Origin: Bacteroides sp.
GTDB lineage: Bacteria; Bacteroidota; Bacteroidia; Bacteroidales; Bacteroidaceae
Assembly (NCBI GenBank): GCA_017630035.1
Contig: JAGBWA010000035.1
Span: 1-34,038 of the forward strand
Direction of reading: 5' to 3'
Length of the DNA: 34,038 nt
Position numbers and translations under genes: made by a program. How positions within the stretch are numbered: the first letter of the stretch is position 1; every line of letters starts with the position of its first letter. Under the pieces are notes generated by a model that saw only the letters and a program-made list of their open reading frames with translations, had not been told where the DNA came from and did no database searches. Shown in pieces: positions 7,619 through 16,310 of the stretch.

Positions 7619-8475
7619 AAATTATGAATTATTCTCATTAACTCCTCTTCCCACTGATAGGCGAGGGGATTGATTTCCACTACCTCAACATCTCCTATCT
7701 CCTGGGCTATGGCTTCGGCATGCTTGCGGTCGAACTCGGGTTGTATGAAGATGGTGCGCACACCTTCGCGGCGGCAGCGGTCTATCAACTCCTTTAAGTG
7801 GGCGGCCGATGGCTCGCGTCCCTCTTCCTCGATGCAGAGTTGTTGCAAGCCGTAATCGCGTGCCAAGTAAGAGAGCGACGGATGGTAGATGAGGAAAGCT
7901 TTATTGGTGCTGTCCGAAGCAAACTGTTCGGTGAGTTGTTGGTCTATCTGTTGTAGGTGTTGCAACAACGAATCGGCTCGTTGTTGGTAGATAGCTGTGT
8001 GAACACCATCTATTTGGCAAAGCGCATTGGTTATGTTGCGAACAATGTTCATGGCTGTGCGTGGCGATGTCCATGTATGCGGTTCCACCTCTACGCCATG
8101 TACGTGGTGATGACCTTCATGCCCATGATGGTGGTGTTCTGCCTTAATCAGTTCTACCTCTTCGGAGAGGTTGAAGAAGGGCACTTGCGGTGCGTTAGCT
8201 TTCAGGCGGTCGTGCCATGCCGTTTCATAACCTATGTAGCCCACACCCAAGAAGGCTTTGCTATCGGCAAGGGTGGTAAGTTGTCGGGGAGTGGGGTCAT
8301 AGCTTTCGGGGCTACTGCCTTGCGGCACCATGCTTACTACACGAAATAGCGTATCAACCATTGCCTCGGTGAAGTAGCGTATCGGCTCGATACTGGCCAC
8401 TATTACGGGGCGGTTATTTTGCTCTTTGGCACACGAAGCTAAAAATAGCAAACAGATGATAAATAGCAATCTCAT
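7615..8475 (-). CDS. metal ABC transporter substrate-binding lipoprotein (ZnuA-like)
   Basis: 286 aa, cluster A-I/TroA family. The leader MRLLFIICLLFLASC is a lipoprotein signal with Cys15 as lipid anchor. The family opening PVIVASIEPIRYFTEAM, the His-rich flexible loop (HHHHGHEGHHHVHG, near 108-122) and EPHTWTSPRTAMNIV (metal-ligand His) all point to zinc. A later His lies in AFLIYHPSLSYLARDYGL and acidic ligands in IFIQPEFDRKHAEAIA. It binds metal outside the inner membrane and hands it to a permease. Coupled to the ATPase gene by ATGA. Upstream is a 51-nt AT-rich repeat gap to the MnmD-like gene. Confidence 0.93.
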   Translation of the reverse strand: MRLLFIICLLFLASCAKEQNNRPVIVASIEPIRYFTEAMVDTLFRVVSMVPQGSSPESYDPTPRQLTTLADSKAFLGVGYIGYETAWHDRLKANAPQVPFFNLSEEVELIKAEHHHHGHEGHHHVHGVEVEPHTWTSPRTAMNIVRNITNALCQIDGVHTAIYQQRADSLLQHLQQIDQQLTEQFASDSTNKAFLIYHPSLSYLARDYGLQQLCIEEEGREPSAAHLKELIDRCRREGVRTIFIQPEFDRKHAEAIAQEIGDVEVVEINPLAYQWEEELMRIIHNL

Positions 8476-8526
8476 AAATCATAATTGAAAATTGAGAATT
8501 GAGAATTACAAATCATAAATCATAAA
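8476..8526. repeat. AT-rich short direct repeats between mnmD-like and znuA-like genes
   Basis: The gap is built of iterated units: AATTGAAAATTGAGAATTGAG, then three copies of AATCATAA spaced by 7-8 nt. Similar units border other junctions here (11833-11858). It contains no recognisable promoter and may simply be a repeat-derived spacer. Confidence 0.5.
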
Positions 8527-9180
8527 TCACTTCCTTCCTCGCAGCATTTCGCGCTTGCCACCAGGAGGGCCGGGCAGACGCTCCATGACAAAACCAATGG
8601 ATTGCAACAATCGGCGGATGCAGCCTTTGGCACAGTAGGTAGTCAACAAGCCACCGGGGTGCATTGTTTGGTAAAGGCTTTGAAAAATGGTTTCGCTCCA
8701 TAGTTCGGGCTGCTTTTCGGGTGCAAAAGCATCGAAAAACACCACATCGAACAGCGGTGTACCTGCCTGTTGCTGCAAGTAGGAAGTAGCATCGCACTCC
8801 ACTTTCTTTATAGTAAAGTAGGGCGAAAGCACTACATCCACTTCCCACGGAGCAGTGTGTATCTGTTCCAACTCGGCAGCGTGTGCATATTGCAATTGCG
8901 ACACCTCTTGCCAACTAAGCGGATAGCGTTCCAACGCAGTATAGTGAACCGGGCATTGCTGCGCGTCCGCCCATTGCCAGGCAAGCAGGGCGTTAAGCCC
9001 GGTACCCAAGCCCACTTCCAATACATGCGGATGGGCTGCTTCAGTGGCTTGCAATCCCATGTCGATGAAGATATGTTTCGACTCGGTCAGTGCACCCTTC
9101 ACGGAGTGGTAGTGCTCGTCCAACTGGGGCACATAAAGCGTGCCGCTGCCATCGGCGGTGGGTTCGAATATTCTTAGCAT
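8527..9180 (-). CDS. MnmD-type tRNA (mnm5s2U34) methyltransferase domain protein
   Basis: 217 aa, about the size of stand-alone MnmD, without the MnmC oxidase half. The family opening is YHSVKGALTESKHIFIDMGL. The SAM-binding motif is VLEVGLGTGLNALLAW (about 50-65), and the catalytic-domain motif FDVVFFDAFAPEKQPELW is near 145. The C-terminus GIRRLL-like (CAKGCIRRLLQSIGF) and LPGPPGGKREMLRG are typical. It would methylate the wobble uridine of tRNAs in the last step of mnm5U formation. Overlaps the YqaA-like gene by 7 nt. Confidence 0.85.
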   Translation of the reverse strand: MLRIFEPTADGSGTLYVPQLDEHYHSVKGALTESKHIFIDMGLQATEAAHPHVLEVGLGTGLNALLAWQWADAQQCPVHYTALERYPLSWQEVSQLQYAHAAELEQIHTAPWEVDVVLSPYFTIKKVECDATSYLQQQAGTPLFDVVFFDAFAPEKQPELWSETIFQSLYQTMHPGGLLTTYCAKGCIRRLLQSIGFVMERLPGPPGGKREMLRGRK

Positions 9181-9617
9181 AGCAGTAGGATAATGATGTA
9201 ACGAAGAAGTTTGCCTACAGTCATAGATGCCAATACTATCCAGCGATTACTGCGCATGTAGCCCAGTGTGATGGCTATAAGCGTGCCCAAAATGGGTAGG
9301 AAAGCAAAGAACGCCATGTATGCACCTCGGCCTTGCAGGAACTTACGGGTCTTTTCAATCTTTTCGGGCTTCACCTTCAGGTAGCGTTCTATCCACTCCA
9401 TCTTGCCCAAATGTCCCAACCAATAGCAGGTCATGCCACCAAGCGTATTGCCTGTAGTGGCACTGATAAGGCAAGCAATGGGGTCGAGGCCTAATTTGAT
9501 AAGTCCGAATAGTATCAGTTCGGAACTAAACGGAAAGGCTGTACCCGACAAGAAGGTGGCAATGAACAATCCCACATAGCCCCATTCCATCAACAGAGAT
9601 GTAAGCCACGCTATCAT
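9174..9617 (-). CDS. YqaA/DedA-type (VTT domain) inner-membrane protein
   Basis: 147 aa with about four hydrophobic segments. The stretch GLFIATFLSGTAFPFSSELI and GNTLGGMTCYWLGHLGK match the SNARE-associated/VTT fold of small YqaA proteins. A conserved Arg lies in the following helix (KFLQGRGAYMAFFAFLPILG). Distant relatives are lipid transporters or scramblases; the role of YqaA itself is unknown. Overlaps its upstream neighbour by 4 nt and the MnmD-like gene by 7 nt, so it is in a tight operon. Confidence 0.85.
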   Translation of the reverse strand: MIAWLTSLLMEWGYVGLFIATFLSGTAFPFSSELILFGLIKLGLDPIACLISATTGNTLGGMTCYWLGHLGKMEWIERYLKVKPEKIEKTRKFLQGRGAYMAFFAFLPILGTLIAITLGYMRSNRWIVLASMTVGKLLRYIIILLLC

Positions 9618-10543
9618 ACGATGGAGAAATTATTGATAAGGTAAACCGACAACGTGCCTATGCAAACAAGGATGAAGAGAAAGTTCACCCAACGGCCATG
9701 CGTCACCGAAAAGTATTGACTGACCACCAAACTGATGGTGGCAATGAGCATGGGCAATAACTGGCAGAACAACCCCTGTTGTAGCAGGATAACTACCGCA
9801 AACAACCAACCCAGAATGATGAGAAAGTTAAGGTAGTTGCGTGTACGGAACTTTGCGCTGTGCTGTCGCGTATAGAAGTAGATGGTGGCTATAAGGAATA
9901 GCACCAACATGGCAACAAACCCAATGAGTTGAGGGACGGATAGTATGAACGCAAGGGGTTGGAAGGCGAAAATAGCACTGACGCGCGTATAGAATACAGA
10001 AAGGGAATCTTGTATATAGCAGTAGCCCCACAATGCCCAATAAGGCAACAGAAAGCCGGCAATACTGGCTGCCAGGCTGCGTCTATGCAACATTAATAGC
10101 CGGCTACAACCAAACCAAAACAGCGGAATAAGCCAAGCATAGCAGGGCTGCAGCAGCGAACTGATGGACAAGAAGATGAAGCTATTGTGTATATTGAACA
10201 CCGTGTACTTGTCTTGATAGCTGTTGAATAGGAAGTAGATGGCAATGAGTAGGCTTACTGTGGAGAACTGCGAGTAGCTTGTAGATACTTCGGGAAAGGA
10301 TAAGGCCACCAATAGGAAGAAGCATACCTGTATGGGCGATTTTGCTCGGATAAAGGTGAAGTTGGTATTGAACTCGAAGAGCAAGTAACCCACTATGGCA
10401 TATACCAACAACAATATCCATGCACCGCTTTCCATTTCGGAAAACAGTGCATGTGTTGCTGTCCAGCCGCACAACCCCAATGCTATGGCTACGGGCAGTG
10501 TGGCGCGGCTGTTTAAGACTTTATCTTTCCACCTCTTATACAT
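9614..10543 (-). CDS. polytopic membrane protein of unknown function
   Basis: 309 aa with a short basic N-terminus (MYKRWKDKVLNSR) and about nine to ten hydrophobic segments covering nearly the whole length. Recognisable local features are FNTNFTFIRAKSPIQ between helices 2 and 3 and NSYQDKYTVFNIHNSFIFLS, a pattern I associate with uncharacterised Bacteroidetes membrane proteins encoded near purD. No catalytic motif is apparent. It starts 14 nt after purD and overlaps the YqaA-like gene by 4 nt. Confidence 0.85.
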   Translation of the reverse strand: MYKRWKDKVLNSRATLPVAIALGLCGWTATHALFSEMESGAWILLLVYAIVGYLLFEFNTNFTFIRAKSPIQVCFFLLVALSFPEVSTSYSQFSTVSLLIAIYFLFNSYQDKYTVFNIHNSFIFLSISSLLQPCYAWLIPLFWFGCSRLLMLHRRSLAASIAGFLLPYWALWGYCYIQDSLSVFYTRVSAIFAFQPLAFILSVPQLIGFVAMLVLFLIATIYFYTRQHSAKFRTRNYLNFLIILGWLFAVVILLQQGLFCQLLPMLIATISLVVSQYFSVTHGRWVNFLFILVCIGTLSVYLINNFSIV

Positions 10544-10557
10544 GTAAAGAGGGTTGA

Positions 10558-11832
10558 TTATAGGTCGAAACCGATGTCGCGACGGAAGTATTTTCCTTCG
10601 AAGCTAAGCATATCGGCTACACGATAACTCTTTTGCAAAGCCTCTTCCTTGGTGTCGCCATACGAACAAACGGCAATGACACGTCCGCCATCGGTAACAA
10701 CACGACCATCTTTCATGGTTGTGCCGGCATGGAACAGGATGCTGTCCGATGTTTCGGCCAAGTTGAAGCCGGTAATGGGGAAGCCCTTTTCATACGCTTC
10801 GGGATAACCACCGCTCACCAACATAACGCAAGCGGCTGTACGGGGGTCGAGCACCATGGTGCGCTTGTCCAAATCAACGTTGTAAACACCTTCGAATAGG
10901 TCGATGATGTCGCTTTGCAAACGCAACATTACGCTTTCGGTTTCGGGGTCGCCCATGCGCACATTGTATTCAATAACCATTGGCTCGCCACCTACGTTAA
11001 TCAAGCCTAAGAAGATGAAACCCTTATACAAGATTCCCTCTTCGCGCAAGCCGTTGATGGTAGGTTCGATGATGCGGGTACGCACCTTTTCCATGAAGGC
11101 TTCGTTGGCAAATGGAACAGGTGTTACGCTACCCATACCGCCAGTGTTCAAGCCCTTGTCGCCTTCGCCAATGCGCTTATAGTCCTTGGCCACAGGAAGT
11201 ACCTTGTAGTGTTCGCTATCGGTGAGCACAAATACCGAGCACTCAATACCGCTTAAAAATTCTTCGATAACCACGGTTGCGCTGGCATTGCCAAACATAC
11301 CGCCAAGCATCTCCTTCAACTCTTTCTTTGCTTCTTCCAATGTAGGCAGAATCAATACACCCTTACCGGCACAAAGACCATCGGCCTTCAATACATAAGG
11401 GGCTTGTAGCGATTCCAAGAAGGCATAACCCTCTTCAATATTGTCGGCAGTGATGCTTTTGTAACGAGCAGTTGGGATGTTGTTGCGTTGCATAAAGGCC
11501 TTGGCAAACTCCTTGCTGCCTTCCAACTGAGCTCCCTTTGCTGTAGGGCCAATGATGGCGATGTGTTGGGTTTGGGTATCGTTCTTAAAGTAGTCGAATA
11601 CACCTTTCACAAGTGGATCTTCCGGACCAACAACAATCATGTCGATGCCTCTTGTCAGCGCAAATTCGCGTAAAGCGGGGAAATCGGTTGCTTTGATAGC
11701 TACATTCTCGCCTACATTACTTGTACCTGCATTGCCTGGAGCAATGTATAACTTTTCTACTTTGGGGCTTTGTGCAATTTTCCAAGCCAAAGCATGTTCG
11801 CGGCCTCCTGAGCCTAACAATAATACTTTCAT
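10558..11832 (-). CDS. purD: phosphoribosylamine-glycine ligase (GAR synthetase) PurD
   Basis: 424 aa, normal length. Second step of purine synthesis: phosphoribosylamine + glycine + ATP gives GAR. The N-domain opens [38 protein letters not shown] and the ATP-grasp segments [35 protein letters not shown] and [20 protein letters not shown] (metal-binding Glu/Asn) are all intact. It lies 26 nt after the DPP-IV-type gene, in a run of same-strand genes with unrelated jobs. No purine riboswitch is visible in the short gap. Confidence 0.97.
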   Translation of the reverse strand: MKVLLLGSGGREHALAWKIAQSPKVEKLYIAPGNAGTSNVGENVAIKATDFPALREFALTRGIDMIVVGPEDPLVKGVFDYFKNDTQTQHIAIIGPTAKGAQLEGSKEFAKAFMQRNNIPTARYKSITADNIEEGYAFLESLQAPYVLKADGLCAGKGVLILPTLEEAKKELKEMLGGMFGNASATVVIEEFLSGIECSVFVLTDSEHYKVLPVAKDYKRIGEGDKGLNTGGMGSVTPVPFANEAFMEKVRTRIIEPTINGLREEGILYKGFIFLGLINVGGEPMVIEYNVRMGDPETESVMLRLQSDIIDLFEGVYNVDLDKRTMVLDPRTAACVMLVSGGYPEAYEKGFPITGFNLAETSDSILFHAGTTMKDGRVVTDGGRVIAVCSYGDTKEEALQKSYRVADMLSFEGKYFRRDIGFDL

Positions 11833-11858
11833 TTAATTTATGATTTAACTTTTAATTC

Positions 11859-13988
11859 TTAAAGGTTCTCTTCAAAGTAACGTGTAATCTTCTCGTGCAA
11901 GTGTACACGGTCGCGACCTATCACATTGTGCTTATGACCGGGATAGATGAACAAATCGGGGTAGGTGCGTGCATCTACACAAGCCTTCATAAACGAAAGG
12001 GTGTGTTGCGGCACACAAGTATCGTCGTGATCGTCGTGGATAATGAGCAACTTGCCTTGTAGCTTGCCGGCATGGTTGTTCAAATTGCAGTTGGCATAAC
12101 CTTCAGGATTGCTTTCGGGCGTATCCATGTAGCGTTCGCCATACATCACTTCGTAGTATGCCCAATCGATAACCGGTCCGCCAGCTACACCTACCTTATA
12201 AATTTCGGGATAGCGCAGCATCAATGCGGTGGTCATGTGTCCGCCAAAGCTCCATCCATGTACACCAATGCGGTTGCCGTCAACGTAGGGCAACGATTTC
12301 AGGAATTCAACGCCTAGTACTTGGTCTTTTCCCTCTTCTACACCCAATTGGCGGAAGGTGGCACTCTCAAATTCCAAGCCTCGGTTGTCGCTTCCTCGGT
12401 TGTCCAGGGTGAACATGATGTATCCTTTGTTGGCCATGTAGAGATCCCATTTACCGGCGCTGTGCATAAAGCCATTGGTAATCATTTGTGCATGTGGGCC
12501 TCCATATACATAAACGATGGCCGGATATGTTTTGTTGGGGTCGAAATCGGCCGGCTTAATGAGGCGATAATACAAATCTGTTACGCCATCGGCAGCCTTG
12601 ATGGTGCCGGTTTCCACTGTTGGCATCACGAAGTCGGCATACGGATTGGCGGCAGTGAGCAAGCGGATAGCCTTGCCTTTGCCATTGGATATGATTTCGG
12701 TGATTCGTGCCTCGGTAGGTGTTTGATAAGAGTCTATCAAGTAGGTACCCGATGCTGATAATTGGGCACTATGCACACCTTCGGCATTGCCCAGCAGGGT
12801 ACGTTTGCCGTTCTTGATGTTTACACTATAGATGTTCGATTGCAACGGCGATTGTTCGGTGCTGAGGATGATAACCTCTTTCTTCTTCTTATTGAATCCA
12901 AGCACCTCTTGTACAAGCCAATTGCCGCTGGTCAGCGCTTTCACCTTGCCTTGTTTGTCCATCAAGTAGAGGTGGTTGTATCCATCTTTTTCGCTTTGAT
13001 AGATAAATTGTGTTTCGTCCCAGGGCAAGAAGATGATGGGGTGTTCCGGCTCCACATATTTGGGATGCGTCTCTTCGTAGAGTGTGGCTATCAGTTCACC
13101 GCTTTCGGCACTGTATTCGCACAACTTGGCGTGATTCTGGTCGCGGTTCACTTCGATAAGGAAAAGACTCTTTTCGTCCGGGCTCCAACTGATGTTAGTG
13201 AAATAGCGGTTGGTGGGGTCGCCTGCTTGCAAATAGATGGTTTGTTGGGTGCGCGGATTGTAGATGCCCACGGTTACTAGGTGGCTGGTCATGCCGGCCA
13301 TGGGGTAGCGCACATTGTTCACTTCGCCCACGCGGGCAGTGATATCTACCAACGGATATTGTGTCACCATGCTTTCGTCCATGCGGTAGAATGCGAGCAG
13401 ATGTCCCTTCGGGCTCCAAAAAGTGCCTTTGCTGATGCCAAACTCGTTGCGGTGAACGCTTTGTCCGCAAACAATTCCTTCGGGCTCGTTGGTCACTTGC
13501 TTGCCGTTTACATATAGGTTGTTGCCTATGGTATAGGCTACGTTATCGCTATCTATTTGGTAATCAACATTGGCTATTCCCCTTGTAGGGAGGTCGTCAC
13601 GCTTGCTTGCTTCGCCTGTTACCCAGTCGTAGATGGCATATTGCGAACTGGCCGGAAGCAACACTTGTGTATCACCGGGCCAAGGGAACGAAACACCGTA
13701 CAAAGTGCTGATGGGTTTGATGCCAGCAGCTTCCAGCGCAATGTTCATCTTTTGGCGTGTAAAGAGCAGTGTCTCTTCACCTGTGGCCGGGTCGATGGCA
13801 AACAATGAGTCTATTTCGGGTTTGATAACCGTATCGCCCCACCATTGCAATCCGTAGATGCTTTCGGCATAGCGGTAGGTTTCTCCGCCGGGGATAAGGT
13901 CTTCCAAAGTAGGCATCTTCAATGTTTGTGCCATTATTGTTGCGCTAAACATAATAGCTGTAAGGATGATGGATAGTTTATATTTCAT
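11859..13988 (-). CDS. S9 family dipeptidyl peptidase IV-type serine peptidase
   Basis: 709 aa, with a signal peptide MKYKLSIILTAIMFSATIMAQ. An N-terminal beta-propeller (about 90-440) has repeats such as WSPKGHLLAFYRMDES and ISWSPDEKSLFLIEVNRD. The C-terminal alpha/beta hydrolase has the nucleophile in HGWSFGGHMTT (Ser580), acid in HDDTCVPQH (about Asp656) and His in GHKHNVIG (about His687). Such enzymes trim Xaa-Pro di- or tripeptides from peptides in the periplasm or on the surface. The S1' propeller Glu residues that define exact specificity cannot be judged by eye, so DPP-IV versus prolyl tripeptidyl peptidase is open. It starts 5 nt after the RlmL-type gene. Confidence 0.93.
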   Translation of the reverse strand: MKYKLSIILTAIMFSATIMAQTLKMPTLEDLIPGGETYRYAESIYGLQWWGDTVIKPEIDSLFAIDPATGEETLLFTRQKMNIALEAAGIKPISTLYGVSFPWPGDTQVLLPASSQYAIYDWVTGEASKRDDLPTRGIANVDYQIDSDNVAYTIGNNLYVNGKQVTNEPEGIVCGQSVHRNEFGISKGTFWSPKGHLLAFYRMDESMVTQYPLVDITARVGEVNNVRYPMAGMTSHLVTVGIYNPRTQQTIYLQAGDPTNRYFTNISWSPDEKSLFLIEVNRDQNHAKLCEYSAESGELIATLYEETHPKYVEPEHPIIFLPWDETQFIYQSEKDGYNHLYLMDKQGKVKALTSGNWLVQEVLGFNKKKKEVIILSTEQSPLQSNIYSVNIKNGKRTLLGNAEGVHSAQLSASGTYLIDSYQTPTEARITEIISNGKGKAIRLLTAANPYADFVMPTVETGTIKAADGVTDLYYRLIKPADFDPNKTYPAIVYVYGGPHAQMITNGFMHSAGKWDLYMANKGYIMFTLDNRGSDNRGLEFESATFRQLGVEEGKDQVLGVEFLKSLPYVDGNRIGVHGWSFGGHMTTALMLRYPEIYKVGVAGGPVIDWAYYEVMYGERYMDTPESNPEGYANCNLNNHAGKLQGKLLIIHDDHDDTCVPQHTLSFMKACVDARTYPDLFIYPGHKHNVIGRDRVHLHEKITRYFEENL

Positions 13989-13993
13989 AGCTA

Positions 13994-15340
13994 CTAATCT
14001 TTTCTTTTTTGTGGGCGACGATAGAATCCGTCCTCGTTCTCCTGGTTATAAGCAGTGCCGTATGGTTTGCGCGTAAAGGGTCTGTTCTTAGGTTGTTGAT
14101 TCTTAAAATCTCCCTTTCGGCCCATTTTCTCTTCGGGCTTAAACGCTTTACGAGGTTTGAATGTCTTTTCCGTTTTGTGTAGTTTCTCGCCTTCCGAGCG
14201 GAAAGCCTTGTACTTGCCATCGAAGATTTCGTATTGGCGGAACTGGCACTCCAAAGCACCATTCATCAGCGGTATGCGTTGGGTAGCCTTCAATCCTATT
14301 TGGTCGAAACATTCGTCGCGATAAGAGAGAATCCATGCTTCGTTGCCTACGAATGCGTGTTTCAAGCGTTCGCCAATGGCTTGATAAAGTCCCAATAAAT
14401 CGTTGGTAGAGATACGTTCGCCATAGGGTGGATTGGTAATGATGATGGCTTTCTCCGTCGGTTGCTCAAATTGCTGGAAGGCTTGCAGCTTCAGCACAAT
14501 GTCTTTGCTCAATCCCGCAGCCTTTACATTGTTGGTTGCAATGACGTTTGCAGCCGGATTGTTGTCGTATCCGTAAATCTTATGCTTAAATTCGCGCTCT
14601 TGGCTATCGTCGTTGTAGATTTTGTCCAATAGGTCGGCATCAAAGTCGGGCCATTTTTCGAAAGCATATCCTTTGCGGAAGATACCCGGCGCAATGTTCT
14701 TGGCTATCAATGCTGCTTCGATGGGGATGGTTCCCGAACCACACATCGGGTCTATCAAGTCACATTCGCCTTTCCAACCGGTCATCATAATCATACCGGC
14801 AGCCAACACCTCGTTCAGCGGTGCCTCTACAGCCTCTTGGCGGTATCCACGACGGTGCAACGATTCGCCACTCGAGTCGAGCGACAGCGTACAATCATTC
14901 TCGGCAATGTGGATATTGATGAGAACATCCGGGTTGTTCACACGCACACCGGGGCGATTGCCTGTCTTTTCGCGGAAATAATCCACAATAGCATCTTTTA
15001 CCTTATAGGCCACAAAGCGGCTATGGCGAAACTCTTGGCTGAAGATAGTAGGCTCTACGGCAAATGTTTTTTCTGTACTTAAAAAGTCTTCCCAGTGTAC
15101 TTCTTGAATCTTTTGATACACTTCGTCGGCATCCATCGCCTTGAAGTGTTTGATGGGTTTCAGGATGCGGATGGCAGTGCGCAGGCAGAAGTTTGCCTTG
15201 TACATCATCTCTTTGTCTCCACTGAACGAAACCATTCTTCGTCCTATCTGTACGTCGTTGGCTCCAAGAGCAGTTAGTTCGGTTGCCAAAATCTCTTCCA
15301 ACCCTTGAAAGGTTTTGGCTATCATTTCAAATGATTGCAT
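13994..15340 (-). CDS. THUMP-domain 23S rRNA guanine-N2 methyltransferase (RlmL N-terminal type)
   Basis: 448 aa. The N-terminal EMIAKTFQGLEEILATELTA and a THUMP region (about 50-160) bind RNA. The SAM fold shows LIDPMCGSGTIPIEAALIA (about 197-215) and the catalytic IITNPPYGERI (about 300). This matches class I enzymes forming m2G in rRNA (RlmL/YpsC type) without the RlmK half. The last ~70 residues are Lys/Arg-rich and low-complexity (FKPRKAFKPEEKMGRKGD and RRPQKRKD at the end), an RNA-binding-like tail beyond the core. It lies 15 nt after cysE. Confidence 0.88.
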   Translation of the reverse strand: MQSFEMIAKTFQGLEEILATELTALGANDVQIGRRMVSFSGDKEMMYKANFCLRTAIRILKPIKHFKAMDADEVYQKIQEVHWEDFLSTEKTFAVEPTIFSQEFRHSRFVAYKVKDAIVDYFREKTGNRPGVRVNNPDVLINIHIAENDCTLSLDSSGESLHRRGYRQEAVEAPLNEVLAAGMIMMTGWKGECDLIDPMCGSGTIPIEAALIAKNIAPGIFRKGYAFEKWPDFDADLLDKIYNDDSQEREFKHKIYGYDNNPAANVIATNNVKAAGLSKDIVLKLQAFQQFEQPTEKAIIITNPPYGERISTNDLLGLYQAIGERLKHAFVGNEAWILSYRDECFDQIGLKATQRIPLMNGALECQFRQYEIFDGKYKAFRSEGEKLHKTEKTFKPRKAFKPEEKMGRKGDFKNQQPKNRPFTRKPYGTAYNQENEDGFYRRPQKRKD

Positions 15341-15355
15341 AGGTGTGCGTATCGT

Positions 15356-16246
15356 TTATTTACGTTGTACAATTCTGTCTCCGGGGGCAACATCTTGTGT
15401 CACCCAAATATTTCCTCCCACTGTGGCACCCTTACCAATGGTGATGCGTCCCAAGATGGTAGCGTTGGAGTAGATAATCACATCATCTTCCAGTATGGGG
15501 TGGCGTGGAATGCCCTTGATGGGCTTGCCATCTTCGTCCAAGGGGAAACTCTTTGCACCAAGTGTTACGCCTTGGTATAGCTTCACGTTGTTTCCAATGA
15601 TACAGGTTTCGCCAATCACTACACCCGTACCGTGGTCGATGGTGAAGTGCGAACCGATTTGTGCGCCTGGGTGAATATCGATACCCGTTTCGCTATGCGC
15701 CATTTCGGTGATGATACGTGGAATCAATGGTACACCCAGCTGGCGCAACTGGTGGGCAATGCGATAGTTGCTAATGGCTTTAATGGCCGGATAGCAACTG
15801 ATTACCTCGCCATAGCTGGTAGCCGCAGGGTCACCATTGTAGGCAGCCTCCACATCGGTGGCCAATAGTTTCCTGATTTGGGGTAGTTGGGCAATGAACT
15901 GTGCCGACAAGTTGGCTGCTTTCAAGCGTAACTCTTCACCATAAGCTTGGTTGCTGTTCTCCTCTACCGAACACAAACCGGCCAAAATCTGTTGCGTTAG
16001 CAACTCCATCAAGCGCTCCACATTCACGCCAATGTGGTAGTTGATGGTACGGCTATTCAATGTAGCATTGCCAAAGTAGCCAGGGAAGAGAATGGCACGG
16101 GCCAACTCAACGATTTCGCACAGCATTGCGCCCGAAGGCAACGGGTTGCCGTCTGTGTGTTGGCGAATCAGTCCTTTGTATGATGTGCTTTCCGACAGCT
16201 CATCGACTGTTTGTGTCAGGATGTTTGTGAAGTTCAATGAACTCAT
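15356..16246 (-). CDS. cysE: serine O-acetyltransferase CysE
   Basis: 296 aa, cytoplasmic; acetylates serine in cysteine synthesis. After an alpha-helical N-terminal half of about 170 residues, a left-handed beta-helix starts at GIDIHPGAQIGSHFTIDHGT (catalytic His in DHGTG) and continues through VVIGETCIIGNNVKLYQG, GIPRHPILEDDVIIYSNATI and GKGATVGGNIWVTQDV. The long N-terminal region and the insert AKSFPLDEDGKPIKG are like the Bacteroidetes/plant-like form. A -7 box lies at 16277-16284. It heads a same-strand run with the methyltransferase, peptidase and purD. Confidence 0.94.
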   Translation of the reverse strand: MSSLNFTNILTQTVDELSESTSYKGLIRQHTDGNPLPSGAMLCEIVELARAILFPGYFGNATLNSRTINYHIGVNVERLMELLTQQILAGLCSVEENSNQAYGEELRLKAANLSAQFIAQLPQIRKLLATDVEAAYNGDPAATSYGEVISCYPAIKAISNYRIAHQLRQLGVPLIPRIITEMAHSETGIDIHPGAQIGSHFTIDHGTGVVIGETCIIGNNVKLYQGVTLGAKSFPLDEDGKPIKGIPRHPILEDDVIIYSNATILGRITIGKGATVGGNIWVTQDVAPGDRIVQRK

Positions 16247-16276
16247 TGCGTTACTTGTTGTTAATCAATTTGGTGA

Positions 16277-16284
16277 CAAAGATA
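16277..16284 (-). promoter_or_regulatory. -7 promoter box of cysE
   Basis: Minus-strand TATCTTTG fits TAnnTTTG exactly, 30 nt upstream of the cysE ATG in a 64-nt gap. No clear -33 element lies at the usual spacing. Confidence 0.45.
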
Positions 16285-16310
16285 ACTATTTTTCTATTGC
16301 TTCTGCCTTT

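Noticed and set aside
10544..10557. Purine riboswitch or other regulatory element near purD
   Set aside because: Gaps around purD are 14 and 26 nt, too short for an aptamer, and no conserved motif is visible.
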